DNA from: Isoetes taiwanensis
Lineage: Eukaryota > Streptophyta > Lycopodiopsida > Isoetales > Isoetaceae
Assembly (NCBI GenBank): GCA_021234155.1
Contig: JAJEKV010000017.1
Span: forward strand, 3,394,024 to 3,458,023
Direction of reading: 5' to 3'
DNA: 64,000 bases
Shown here piece by piece: positions 9,655-21,539 of the stretch; within the stretch, counting starts at the first letter, position 1, and each line of letters begins with the position of its first letter. The notes beneath the pieces were generated by a model. That model did no database searches and was not told where the DNA came from. It saw only the letters and a program-made list of their open reading frames with translations. Made by a program: the position numbers and the translations under genes.

Positions 9655-12600
9655 CCAATTTAATTGAATGATGGTTGAACTTCACTTGCAAAACCAAGAC
9701 TATTCCAAAAACAACTTCCATGTGGAAAATATCTTTGCAAGAATTGGATTGAAGTGAGTATTCCTAGATGCTTGTAAATGCTATTGCTTATGTTTTCTAC
9801 AATATAGTTTCATAGGTTTTCTATCGCAAAGAAAATTAGTTGATGATAAAGTTTCTGGTAATCTTTGGATCATAATCGAGACACTACTAGTTATAGTGCG
9901 GCGTTGCCGCTTTTACTAATTTAAAGAGCGGTTGTTTCATTGTTGGCTAGAGAACGACCAATGTGTGCCTTGGTGGGGGCAAAGGTCCTTTGTTCAGGTC
10001 TTGAGTGAACTGTTGGATATTGTAGAAACAAATAGGCTCTAAATTCAAATGGGCATTGTTGAGATAATTCCATGAGATCATGTGAAGGAGAGACATGCAA
10101 TAAATATAATAGTCACATTATTCTAGAATGCCTTACGTGGATGGAAGGCATCGTTTGGCGTTAAAAGCATTTTTTCATGTTTGTGACCTACCTTAGTCTA
10201 TCCCTCCAAGGAAATCAAACATCTAATTTAATAGCTCTAACTATCATCCGTTAAGTGTTTCTACAATATGGAAGTTTTTTTCAACTTGCTTACGCACATG
10301 AAAGTGTAATTCTTGAAAAGCTTGATTAAATCTTTTAAGGAATGTAGTTCCCAAAGAGCTAAAAAAATAGAGGGATGTGACTTCCATTAGGGCAAAAGAT
10401 GACTTGATATTGCACCACGTTATGTAAAGTTCATGATGTCATTATTTTAAAGGATAGTTTGAAATTGCACCACATTTTGTTTCTATAAAGTTCATGATGT
10501 TATCATTCGCTCATCTCATTCAAATGTTGGCGTACATGAGTACTTTGATGAAGTTCAAGATGCTATGATTTGTTTATTGTATTTAGATGTTGGCGTATAA
10601 GCATCTTTAAGAATGTGAACTAATGGATAAATCATAGTACATTAAATCTAGCCTATAACTTCCAAAGCATCTTCAAGGTAAGATACCATCCTATTGTTCA
10701 TATTGCCTAGATGTTGGATACATGAACACCATAGTGATAATACTATGGCGCTTGGAACATTAGAACCTAATTTAAAGAAATTGTTTTTTTTTTCATATGG
10801 CCAATATTGCTTGTAAATTACCATACTGCAGCCGAACAAAAATCAAAGCCTGCCATGATAATTGTCCATGGAGGCGGTGTGATATGGTAGCTTTCGAGAA
10901 TAGCCATCTTTGGATTTCTTCAAGCTTTTGGCATCCATTGCATAGATGTAGATGCATCTAATGTCCTTACATTGAGCTTATTTTTGAGGACCTTATTTGA
11001 CATGCTAGCTATATATCATGTTAACAAATCGGCAACCTTGCATCAAAATCTGAGTCGATGGGCAAGGCAGCATCCATATCTAACCTCATTGGGCAACTAA
11101 AAAGCCATCAATCATGTATACGAGCGAGAAATAAGAACATATGCTCCTGCAATTGCCATTGATAAATACATGTTTCTAATTAATTACAAAGGGCAAATAG
11201 AGAACACTGTTTTGTAAAGGTCAGTTTGAAGCAACAACAGTTGGTCTTCAGATAAGCAGCAATCATTTTCGAGGGTCTTTTTGTCTTCTCTGCAGACTTC
11301 ATCTGAGTACTTTAGCTAGCATGGTATGTCTCAAATTAAGTCTTATATCATTAGAGAAATGGGCCATGCATCTATTTGTAGCTTATTTGTTATTTCATTG
11401 AGCGGGTACATCAATATGTCACTCACGTTTGCCTTATAAAATGCAGCACGATAACCCTTCGTACAATATATGCACATGCACTGCAAGATCTTCTCATATG
11501 TTGTTAGCATAATAATAAGAATAATTGGAAGCATGTGCAGCTCAAGACATAATATTTAATCTCTGTTCCAAGAGGCATAAACATTTGGTATCTTTCTATA
11601 ACAATAAAGCATATCATACACCCATCTATCAGCTATATTAGTGAACCAGCATAATAGGTCTGCGAATTATCACATTAAATTTCCTGCTTTTTGTATACAT
11701 GATGGAATTGTCGACATGTGATCCTTGTAGTAGCATACCAACTACAAAAAAATGAAGGATAGCCCATACATTCGAAGACCCATATTGAATTAGAGGGTGA
11801 AAAATGGTTTTGCAGTTATTATTACCCAATTAAAAATGCATAAATGATGATCTACTAACTCGGAGTTTAAATCAGTAAAAGAAAGCCATAGAAGGGAGTT
11901 TAAATCAGCAGAAAAGAAGCCATATAAGGAACTTACATGCAGAGATTTTGTCGTCCAAGCTCGTCTCTAGCTCCACCAAACCAATCTAAATGAAACTTGA
12001 AGAATGCTTTGTATATGCTGCATAAACTTGCAAAATGGAACTTATGAGTTGACTAATTTGGTGCAATAGTGCAAAATAATAATGAGTGCCCCAAAAGCTA
12101 TCCCATCTTCTACAATCCTGGCATCTAATTCCTTCAATATTCTTCACTTAACTAATCCTGGCATCTAATTCTCTCTTTCTCAGTGAAGAGAAGAGAAAAG
12201 AAGACCTAGAGATTTGGATAATTCCTCCGGTACTAACCCTGATATTTCTCTCTTCCCAAGTACAAAAGCAAGGATAAAGTTGTACCTAAAATAGTGCAAT
12301 AAAAAAAATAACATACTGACTCATTTCCTAAATCTGCCTCCTTTCAACTATAATGAGCTTTTCTAAGCTTAGGGATCTGATCTGAATAGACTTCATGCTT
12401 GCCAAGAAATTGCCAAGAAACTTAATAATTCAGAAAGACATCTCTTGTCATGCAGAATTATCAACAAAGAAAACATAATCTATGCATGAAAAGAATACAT
12501 GAATCAAAAAGTTGTACATGGCTTCTCAACAAAAGGCAGAAGGAAACCCCACAAAAAACATATGGAGATAGTCATGGCGTGAGAATTATTGTTGTGGCTG

Positions 12601-13890
12601 CTTTTTGTCACCATAACTTACGGATATCATGCTATCAATCCACCAGAAAAGAAGATAATGTAGATCAAACTTTTCCCATTACAACCACAGCAGGCTCGCC
12701 CTCTTCCAGAGCATGACAGACCATTTTTCCTTAATCGGAAGTTTCAAATACATATTTCCAAGATCAAATGCAAGATCATATTCTGCAAACATGGTGCATC
12801 TGCATGCAATTCAAAATCTAATTGAATGTGCCATGGCATCCATGCCATGAAACCAAATCTCTCACCAAAATCATACCAAAAGAAACTTGCCAAATTTTAA
12901 TGAAAAGCGTCTGGTATAAACTAATCTTCTTAGTGTGAAATATCCAACACATTTTTGCCTCGGATAACTCCACTACGGATGTAATATGTGGCAACTAATC
13001 TCTGCTTGGATCTTTTGTCATAGTTAATTAACAAAAGCGATATCCGGACATTGTCGGCTCCTTTCTTTTTGCGGTGAGTCGCACTTTGGAGGTACCAATA
13101 TACCAACATTCTGCATCCAGAGAGCGTGTGGTAGGTATTTTGCAATGGCCATACAAAATAAAATATTAGACTCTCATCAGCTATTATAACTAAGAAAGCC
13201 ATCTATAGAAACCTATACAAATGATTAAAACCCTAGGGATTAACAGATTAGAAGCCTTACTATTGATATATTCCATTCAACATACTCTTTTGCAATCAAA
13301 TAATATCCGACCTTTGCATCTTCAATTATAGTGAGTTGCTTTTTGTGCTCCACAACTTCAAGCATATACTCAGTTGATGCAACCAAAACCCATAGCTATA
13401 TGCACGCAACAAAACATTACCGACATACATCACTTTTGAATAAAATGCTACGATGCTTAGCTAATGTGTGAGAAAGAAATTGAAGGTACATACTATAGAT
13501 GGCCATCACATTTTGCATCACGCAAAAGAATTGCTACACATGAATTCGTGTTCAAACTTTTGCATCTGGGATAATCAGACAATCCCATAAACTGAATGCA
13601 AACCTGAACATAAATTTAAAGAGGGGGAAAATTGGATGTACCTTAGAGACCTCTACTAAAATCGAGTATAGGTGCCTCTGCAAATGGTTTAAAACTCTTG
13701 GGCTATGCATAAATTTAAAATGGCGGCAGGGGAGATCGAATACTTCTTCCTAAAAGCGGACCTTTGGAATGCACAGGGCTGGTCAAGATCACCTATTGGG
13801 GCTCTCTAACCCCGAAATTGCAATTTGAAAGCGGATCCGTTGTTCTGAATAAATAATATAATATGCACATCCATTTTCATACCCATCTCT
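9655..13890. other. Gene-poor AT-rich stretch
   Basis: No recognisable coding region; all frames are short. Visible structure: a possible CACTA-type end at 9890 (CACTACTAG followed by a GCGGC/GCCGC hairpin at 9900-9912), degenerate direct repeats at 10405-10605, and a short duplication of TAATCCTGGCATCTAATTC near 12110-12170. The rest appears to be decayed non-coding DNA. Confidence 0.5.
10405..10605. repeat. Degenerate direct repeats
   Basis: The phrases ATTGCACCAC, AAAGTTCATGATGT and ATGTTGGCGTA recur two or three times in the same order with 50-90 bp spacing. This indicates an old, diverged tandem array. Confidence 0.55.
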
Positions 13891-14166
13891 TTGGAAAGAT
13901 TAAGTGGCATGCATGCATGGATGCAACAATCTACTTGGAAAAGATTAAGTGGCATGCATGCCAGCGGATGCAATGAAAAGAGGAAAAAATTGAAACCTAA
14001 AAAATTAGTCCCTTTTGCAAAACAAATCCGATTTTTGGAAATCAGGAAACTTTTGCCCGGCTACCAAAAACCCTAAACCTTAGAAAAATTAGCTTAAAAA
14101 TTCCAAAACATTTTTTTGCCAAACCGGGAAAATCCCAAATTAAAAAAGATTGATCTTGTAAGAGAC

Positions 14167-14597
14167 CCATGGGAGCGCTTAAGTACATCTTGGTGTCGCA
14201 TTCCTTGATACCGGCATAAATGGGTAGTAGCGACTACTTCGTAAATGTGTAGATGGTTTTCCCAGTTGGTTAAGGGCATGTGGGTTGAGCGTCACACTTG
14301 GTATCGAGGCGGGGCTTGAGTTCGAGGAGTCTCCATGGGGGCATATGTATGAATTGGATACCATTGGGCGATATGGTCTTGACTTTGGTCTTGGACCCCA
14401 TGAGATGGTGTGGTCTATGGTCTTGTAATAATGCGAGGGCGAGCATAGTTTTAGTGGGAGAATTCCATGGGAGCCGTTCGAGTAGATCTTGGTGTCAGCG
14501 TTCTTAAGACAACGACATAAATGGTTAGAAGCGACTACTCAAGCGCCTAAACGGTTTGCCCGGTTGGTTAAGAGCACATCAGTTAGGAGCGTTACAT
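14167..14597 (+). repeat. Pair of diverged direct repeats of about 130 bp, SINE-like
   Basis: Copy 1 (14167-14296) and copy 2 (14465-14597) share CCATGGGAGC, a TCTTGGTGTC block, GCGACTAC and a GGTTGGTTAAG block in the same order, about 300 bp apart. After copy 1 the sequence contains TTGGTTAAGGGCATG and GAGTTCGAGGAG, which resemble degenerate RNA polymerase III A and B boxes. A tRNA-derived SINE origin is possible but not proven. Confidence 0.5.
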
Positions 14598-15279
14598 TTA
14601 CCACAGGCAATCCGTGTAAATAATATATAAGTGTAGAAAAAGTTTTATGTCTACAATAGATAATATATAAGTGTAGCAAAAGATTTTATGTCTACAATAC
14701 TATAATGGTAGACTTGTATAATATGAAGTGTGCCAACTTCGAAAGTAAATGAATAACTACCAACATATTGTCATTTCCCTTCCTTATTTTGCTTAGGCAT
14801 TTAATGAAGTCCATTAAGTAGGTTTAGTGAAGTCCATTAAGTAGATGTCCTATTTGTGTACTGGCTCTTCTAGCAATTGTACATATTCTAGGATTTGATC
14901 TGTTTTGCTTTTATCTTGGCATCTTGAAACTGATCAAATAGGTCATCTATCCTAGGCAATAAGTGCATATTCTTGACGGGTCCAATGGCCTATTGCTCTT
15001 TGTTGATTTTTTTTCCGCGCGCGTTTGCACAAACACAAGTTGACACTTTCAAGCAATTTTAGAGTGTCACGTTGCATAAAGTAGGATTTTTGTGCAAGTG
15101 GAAGCTATTTCCATCGTTGGATTTCATCTACGATCAAGAAAATTTCTGGAAATTCCAGGTGTTCATGGGCGCTGGGAAGTTATGCCCGCGTTGGGGAGAA
15201 TGCTTGCCCTCGTTCATGCCGCAAAGGCACTCTCTCTTGTTGTTTCAAGATATTCTAATTTTTGAACCATCCTGCCGGA

Positions 15280-15498
15280 ATGGAGACTTTTTCTCTCAAT
15301 GTCGATGGTGCTGGGACCAAAGATCTCAAGCGAGTTGTCAGAGACAAGCTCTTGCGAAAGAAGAAAGAAGCGAGGGTCGAGATACTTGTAGAATATGTTG
15401 TGGCGTTTGTCGGCTATATCAAACATCAAGCCCAGCTAGTAACCACTTCTGGAGTTTTTCTGGGAAAACAAAGCTCGGCTTTTGTGGCTCTAGGTTAA
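15280..15498 (+). pseudogene. Fragment resembling a PWI-type N-terminal domain
   Basis: From ATG 15280 a 72-residue frame reads METFSLNVDG, then DLKRVVRDKLL, VEYVVAFVGY and SSAFVALG. The order of a short basic helix (DLK-F/V-V-R-DKL), a (L)VEYV-V segment and a final AFVA resembles the PWI-like helical domain found at the N terminus of some plant RNA-binding and CCCH zinc-finger proteins. The middle is diverged, and the frame stops where the family would continue with a conserved tryptophan motif. No downstream exon was recognised. A captured or pseudogenised first exon is the likeliest reading; the family call is from memory of the pattern only. Confidence 0.33.
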
Positions 15499-16502
15499 AG
15501 ACGGAATCGAAGTTCAACTTCTGTTCTTTTCTTTAGGGCTTCACAGAATGAAGATTAGGGTTAAATTTGCAGCCTCGATTTAGGGTTCGACGATGGCATC
15601 TCAGTGCTGTTAAGATCACAGACTGGCTAAGGCAGATAAATGTGAAGCTCACAATCCGAATCTACCTTTTTGCGGCTCTGCAAAAACAACAGGTTTGCAT
15701 GTTTCTTTTTCTTTGGTAGAGGTTGTGGACGGACGTGGAATCTTATGATCTGTAACAAATTTCGTACAAGGTGGATTGTTCTGCTTATTTTCCAGGCTTG
15801 AAGCAAGCATTCATTTCCAGCCGATTTTGTGGATTGTGATTCCTTTGGCCCTGGACTCAAATCACTAAGTTTGTGATCGATTTCCTAAGGAGATTTTGCA
15901 ACAGGAAGCTATTTAATACTTCTGCCTCTTCGATTTGTTAAGTGGATGTGTTTATGGTGCATTATTGTTCATCCTGGCATTTGAGAATATTTGAGTAGCA
16001 GAAGACCTCTTTTCTTCCCACATCAGCATCTCCTCCAATCTTCAAATGGCTTCAAATGGCGAATGAATAACAGAAGACATGAAGCAAGCTGCTTGCCAAC
16101 ATGGTTTCAAACACAACTGAAACAGTAATATAGAACATGAAATGAAGTGCTTGAACAAGCCATGCCTCCACCTATCACGTTTCAGTAGGCTACATGCACC
16201 AAATTAGGACCTGCAAGCACGTGACAGAACTCCCAAACACAATAGAATGGGCTTTAGAACATGATCATCCAACACTTGCTGCATATGACACTAGCAGCCA
16301 ATAAAACAGAACATACTTGCATAAAACAGGTGCCTGCACTAAAACAGAATACAGTCAACATGTAATAGGTGTCTACAAAATCGAAATCACATGTGTTTAT
16401 CTTTGGGGATTTGAACCCTCCTGCCAAATGGTTCTAACATTGCTTCCTTATCCATATGCTGATTGAGAAGGATTTGCACACAACAATGCTCTCCTGATAG
16501 AG

Positions 16503-16640
16503 ATGGAGAAAATAAAAGCTCGTTTGCAGTCAATCGACATTATATTACAAACTGCAAAAGCAATGGAGCATCTGCACAATAAGGATGTGATTTATAGAGA
16601 CATGAAACCATCTATATTTTGGTCAAAACTGCACATCAGA
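16503..16640 (+). pseudogene. Protein kinase catalytic-loop fragment
   Basis: The frame contains AKAMEHLHNKDVIYRDMKPSI, the kinase helix E plus catalytic loop, with YRDMKPS in place of HRDLKPSN. It breaks immediately after this into unrelated AT-rich sequence. Neither a glycine-rich loop nor a DFG motif is visible nearby. The related kinase debris at 54290-55090 has the same LHSxVVIHR arrangement, so both may come from one family. Confidence 0.55.
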
Positions 16641-17118
16641 GTTTTATTATTGAGCTTGTTGATTTTAAGGTATTTAGAGCATACTTTTACACGAGTTTTA
16701 ATATTGAAATGTTGGGAGAACCTCTTGCTATTCAAATAAAGGTATAATACTGAGATGAGATGCACAATGATATAACTTAACCAAAAAAGAGCAAGTAGAA
16801 CATCATTGAGAAGAGCCAAATGCAGGCTACTGAAAACTGCATTGTCAATTAGAAAGCAATGCTAGAAAAATTAGTCAGTGATCCTAGAGATCTAGAGATC
16901 TTGACAATGAGGAAAATCAATCCTAATCAAAACATGTCAAGATTTAAGTTGATTGAATAAAAGGCACATTTTTCCTATATATGCTTTCAAATAATAAGCA
17001 TTATAGTGTAGATTTACCTAAGAGGTTGATTACAATCATGCATGGAATTTCTCTGTATTCTGAACAGTTTTCATGTGGATTAAAAGCATGTGAGTATCAA
17101 CCAAAGTTGTCGATTCCT

Positions 17119-17281
17119 TGCAAAAACTATACTATCTAATGCCTTAATTCGACTTCAACTTTATATTACAAAACACCACCCACACAATGCCCTACAATTT
17201 TGCAAAAACTATACTATCTAATGCCTTAATTCGACTTCAATTTTATATTACAAAACACCACCCACACAATGTCCTACAATT
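17119..17281. repeat. Near-identical 82-bp tandem duplication
   Basis: Units 17119-17200 and 17201-17281 differ at only about two positions (both C in the first and T in the second), so the duplication is recent. It contains no coding sequence. Confidence 0.85.
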
Positions 17282-17318
17282 GGCTATGCAAAATAATCAA
17301 GCGTGCTTTTGGCTAGTT

Positions 17319-17465
17319 TTTTTTTTTTGAAGGCATGGTTGGTGGAACTTGGTGGAACTTACACCCGCCCACGTCTCCCATTCAATGGTAGCCAGTGGGT
17401 TTTGAACCCTGGTGGGGATCACCCCAATCCAAGGCCTTACCACTAGACCACCACCACGATGTATA
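17319..17465 (-). mobile_element. tRNA-derived SINE (minus strand)
   Basis: Read on the minus strand, the element opens with GGTCTAGTGGTAAGG, a good RNA polymerase III A box. About 40 bp later comes GGGTTCAAAACCC, a B box. It ends in a run of A (the T run at 17319-17328 on the plus strand). This order of A box, B box and 3' A tail is typical of plant tRNA-derived SINEs. No target-site duplication was checked with confidence. Confidence 0.65.
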
Positions 17466-17744
17466 GTGGTCTAGTGGTCTAGTTGTTGATTTGAAAAAAC
17501 TCTACTCTATTATAATTCAATTGTAAGGTGCCTTCACCATGGGCTAGGCATCTGGTACCTACTTTATTTCGCATTCCACATTCCACATCTCCCCTTGGTG
17601 ATGAGGAATCCTCTCTCAAAATATATCCTTGTACTCGTACTAGAATATCCTTGATGGCGTCTGGCATTTCTCACATCTATATTACCTCTTCCTTTGAGCT
17701 CTCCAATATCACTACCATGACTTCATCATTCTTTAGTGTAAATC

Positions 17745-17878
17745 GGTTCATGGTCCAGTGGTAGGACATTAAACCATGGTCCATTGGTAGAACATTAAAC
17801 CCACCACATTTAAGGTCACGAGTTCAAAATTGGCCAATGTATTTGAACTTAAGAGGACATTATATAAAAAAAAAAAGC
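17745..17878 (+). mobile_element. tRNA-derived SINE with duplicated A-box region
   Basis: CATGGTCCAGTGGTAGGACA resembles a Pol III A box and is immediately repeated as a 26-bp tandem copy. A B-box-like GAGTTCAAAATTGG follows near 17820, and the element ends in an A-rich run at about 17866-17877. The A-box duplication is unusual and may have arisen by slippage. Confidence 0.55.
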
Positions 17879-17879
17879 T

Positions 17880-20310
17880 TCATGTTATATCATGAGAGTC
17901 CTTTATAAAGTAAAAGATGTGAAGCCAACTCTATATGAATGATATTGTAATAGCAAATTCTATATGAATGACTTCATAATATCACGAGTTTATCAAGCTT
18001 GAAGTGTCGTTTTAAGTTTTAGCTCATGCCATATGGCATAACTTCTGGTTTGAAGCAAGTAACCATGATAATTGTACAATGCCTTCATAAATCTAGAAGA
18101 GAACCAAAAGGAGACAATGAAATGAGATGATGTTAGAGCCATGTTATATTGGTAAAAAAAATGAATGCATATTAGTTGAAATTTTATAGCTTATCCATTG
18201 AGACATGTTCTCTTACGAACCACATCTTCGCCATGATGTGATACAAACATGTAATAAGCTACATGAAATATGTAAAATATGTGTCACAATACATCTTCAC
18301 TCTTATATAATGCATGTACATTTTTTCATTTCATATTTTGTTTGATCTAATTTCGTTGCAATTGATTTCTATGCGACCGCGTGTAGGTGTTTCAGCCCTA
18401 TATAGAAGGAAAAGCTAATATCGTATGCAAACGCGAAGCGTCATTTTCATTCCCAAATCCGTCGCCATAGCCAAATCCCGAATCGCGAGTTTGAAGCGGA
18501 GGATGATTTGTTGGAAACCAAAGGCTGATCCGTTTACGTGGTTTTGCTTTACGTTTCCAAATCTATTATGGTGAGGCGAGAAAAGAGCTTTAAAACCTTT
18601 GCCTTGTTCGTGACTTTGGGAGATGGAAAAGATGGGAGCGAGCAGTTGGAAAACTAGCGTAGAGGCTAGAATTTTTTTCACCGGAGCTTGCATTTTTTCT
18701 CCTGCATTGGAATGGATTTGAAAAGGATAAGGAAGAGAGAATCTGCAAGGTTTTGCGGTGAGGTAACAACGAGAACATATACGAAGGAAGCGGCTCTGCA
18801 CCCACAACCGGGAAAATCTATACCATTAGATCATGAGCTGCTTTGGCGTCTTCGTGACACCCATTGCAAACTTGCAGAACCTCCATTGAAACGAGAATTT
18901 TTCCATCCACGAGAGGCCGCCATCACCATAGCCCCCTTCTACATAAAAATAAAACGGATTAAAGGCGGCGGTATGAAAGTGGAAAAATAGCGGTGGGCCG
19001 ATTCGGTTTGAGCATGCATTGGCGGCGTGCCCTCGGCCCGTTTTTCCTCCCACGCATACCAAGGGGGCAAAGTAAATCAAGCTGGAATGTAATCCTTTAT
19101 CATATTTCCCTACCGTTTTTTTTCTTGGAGTCGATCTGGGGAAGCGTCCAACCTTGACCGTTGGCTTGGCCGGGTAACTCCTGGCGGAGTTGAAGGCAAA
19201 GGTGCAAGATCTCGGTCTGAAGCGGGGGGTGTGTCGGTGCAATATCTTGGTGTAGATTTGTAGAGATTTGGATTTGGCATGTCTTTTTAGCGACAAAGGG
19301 TTTAGTCCCAAAAATCAGTACTAGGTATAGCTCTTCAATCAATTTTGCATGCTTGAAATGGTAGAACTAGAGGGTATGCTTGCCCTCTACAAATTACTTT
19401 CTTCATCTTCTCTATCATCTACAAATACTTTAGAATTGGTGGTGTGATAAGCTATAGCCAATCGACAAAGCCGAGTGTCCGTACAAATCCTTTGGCAAAG
19501 GCGGGAAATTTAGGAAATTTATGCATGCTAGGGTTTCAAGCAGAAGATGGGGCGGATTCTTGCTAAAGGCGGCCTTCAAAGCTTGAAGAGGAAGAAGAAC
19601 CCATTTCTTTGAATCCACCGGTGGTTCAAACTGCGAGGATTAGGCGAAACCCCTATTTCTCTTGCGGCATTTGGCGGCAAGATTTCTTTTCTACGGTTTC
19701 TGCTTCAAGAAAGGAACAACAAATTCCTCTCTAGATTCTTGAAAAGGGCATTACAATTAAGTCCATGAGGCATATAGGAAAACTTCGGAGGGATGTCGAC
19801 CTACTTGGTGCTCTTTTTTACTTATCATGCAAAAATTTTCTAATCGTAGCCAAAAAGCTTTCTTCTTCTGGCGTTGAAGACTTTCAGTATGATTCGCCCG
19901 TAGTCATAATGTAGGCTGCACTTCATTAGTGCTATATATAGCTTGTAAAGGTTAAGGTGTTGCAATTAATTGTACTGCCTATTTGGATACTTGTTATAAT
20001 AATTTGGTTCTTAATGATAACACTCTCGATGCAATAGTCGTATATACTTTAGATTTTGTGAACATCAAAACATTGGGCATCGAGAATTTGGAGGAGCTAA
20101 AAAGCTACGTGGAAAGCTTGCCGACTTGGATTTCTTTTTCTGAATTTGAATCGTTGATGTCCTTTAAGCCCCAAAATAGAAGCATGGAAAAATAAAGAAA
20201 AATACTAATAGCGAATCAGTCTTACATTTTTATTGAATATGGTGCGGGTAAAATGGTTGAACAAGCGAGTTAGACAAAATATGGCCTTTTGTTGCGGAGG
20301 TACATTTTTA
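17880..20310. other. No gene recognised
   Basis: Several overlapping frames exist between 18400 and 19620, the longest 161 codons on the minus strand. None shows a domain, signal peptide or sequence pattern that I recognise, and opposite-strand frames overlap each other. The 70-codon frame at 19983-20195 (+) has a natural-looking acidic composition but no known motif. The stretch is best treated as non-coding or long-decayed. Confidence 0.4.
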
Positions 20311-20427
20311 TTTACTACTAGAAAATCGGCCGCCCGGCTGCGGCCTCTTTCTATCTTTGAGATATTCAAGCGGTTATCGGTTTATTTATATAAGTGCTTC
20401 TCTTGAGATGTTCAAGCGAATAGCTCT

Positions 20428-21186
20428 TTATTTATGTAAGTGCTTCTTTATATACAACATTTGGTGTGTACATTCGATTGGTCTTTTTAAGTAATGCACC
20501 TTGTGACGCAATGTTTGGTAATAGCAATTTTGATTCTGCACGATAAGTGCACCTTGAGAGCAACATAAAGTTGACCATGTGCTGGGGCTGGCAAGTAAAA
20601 GGCCAGCGGTCTCTAGAGATTGGCCTTGCGACTTGTTTATTGTCATCGAGAAAGCCAAACGGATTGGGTATTGCCTCCTGGTGAATGGTATGTGCGAATA
20701 AGATGGTGTCGAGGTTGATCTTGGGGAGAAGGATTGGGGTGCCTTTGAATTGTCACTGTGATTATTTCTGCGTAAGATTCTTTTGTGTTGCATGGGTGAT
20801 GCAGGCGTGTCCCCTTACCGATCCACCACGAGGATACATGTTCTGAGCAATATCACTATTGCTCCTACTACGGTGTTGAGCTTGTGGCGGCATTCGAGGG
20901 TGTGGCTGGTTAATAAATTCAATCGGGAAAATTTCGATATCCTCTTTATTTTCCATGTTGAGTATCGATGCCGATGTATGGGTGCAAATCTCCATGCAAC
21001 CTTTGCAAAGGTCTTGTCGTTGAGTTTTAGTGTATCCTCATTTTTTTTGGAGATAGTATGGATTTTTTTCAAATAGATGTTCCATGCTTCTTTGGTCGAT
21101 GTTTGTTCCAAATCTTGTGATGCTCTGAATATATCGACAATAGCGGTAGCGTATACATCACGGGGGACTTTCCCCTCCCATGGCAA
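20428..21186 (-). pseudogene. Helitron / PIF1-like helicase C-terminal remnant
   Basis: On the minus strand a frame contains RRQYPIRLAFSMTINKSQGQ followed by a GLLLASPSTWS block. These correspond to the conserved C-terminal helicase motifs of Helitron/PIF1 proteins (Q-F-P-I-R-L-A-F-A-M-T-I-N-K-A-Q-G-Q, then a G-Q-L-Y-V-A-like block, here corrupted). Just upstream in another frame are HKLNTVVGAIVILLR and NMYPRGGSVRG, equivalent to the V-G-A-x-V-M-L-L-R-N and G-L-C-N-G-T-R motifs. Pieces in at least two frames and loss of the Rep and N-terminal helicase parts show this is a dead 3' remnant. The 3' Helitron hairpin and CTRR end were not identified. Confidence 0.72.
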
Positions 21187-21539
21187 CTATACCTCGCCAT
21201 GGCGGGGCCCTCCGTCTATCTCGGGCCATCGAAAAGAGATGCAGAGTGAAGGGACCTGGAGGTGTCATTAAACCACGCCTTCAATGGGACTCCTAAGTTT
21301 TGAGCGTGAATACATGTTAACACCACGACATAAAATATATATATAAATAACCACCACGAAGGGTAGCACATCCATCCAAGTACTAGCGGCAAAGAATATG
21401 CATCTAATCCTAAGGGAAAACACCCCAAACCCCAGGTTCTACCGGTTGGACTCTGTGAGGATGGCCCGTGGCTCGATCCCAAGTTCAAGCCCGGCCGGTG
21501 TCTCTTTTCTAGGGTATCAACCTTCCCTGCATCGGACAT

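Noticed and set aside
15072-15536. 154-codon frame overlapping the PWI-like fragment
   Set aside because: It is in a different frame, has no domain and is rich in Cys and Trp in a chance-like pattern. The 15280-15498 frame carries the recognisable residues.
18415-19342. Overlapping frames of 80-161 codons
   Set aside because: Frames on both strands overlap and have no motif, and no splice or promoter signals support any of them.
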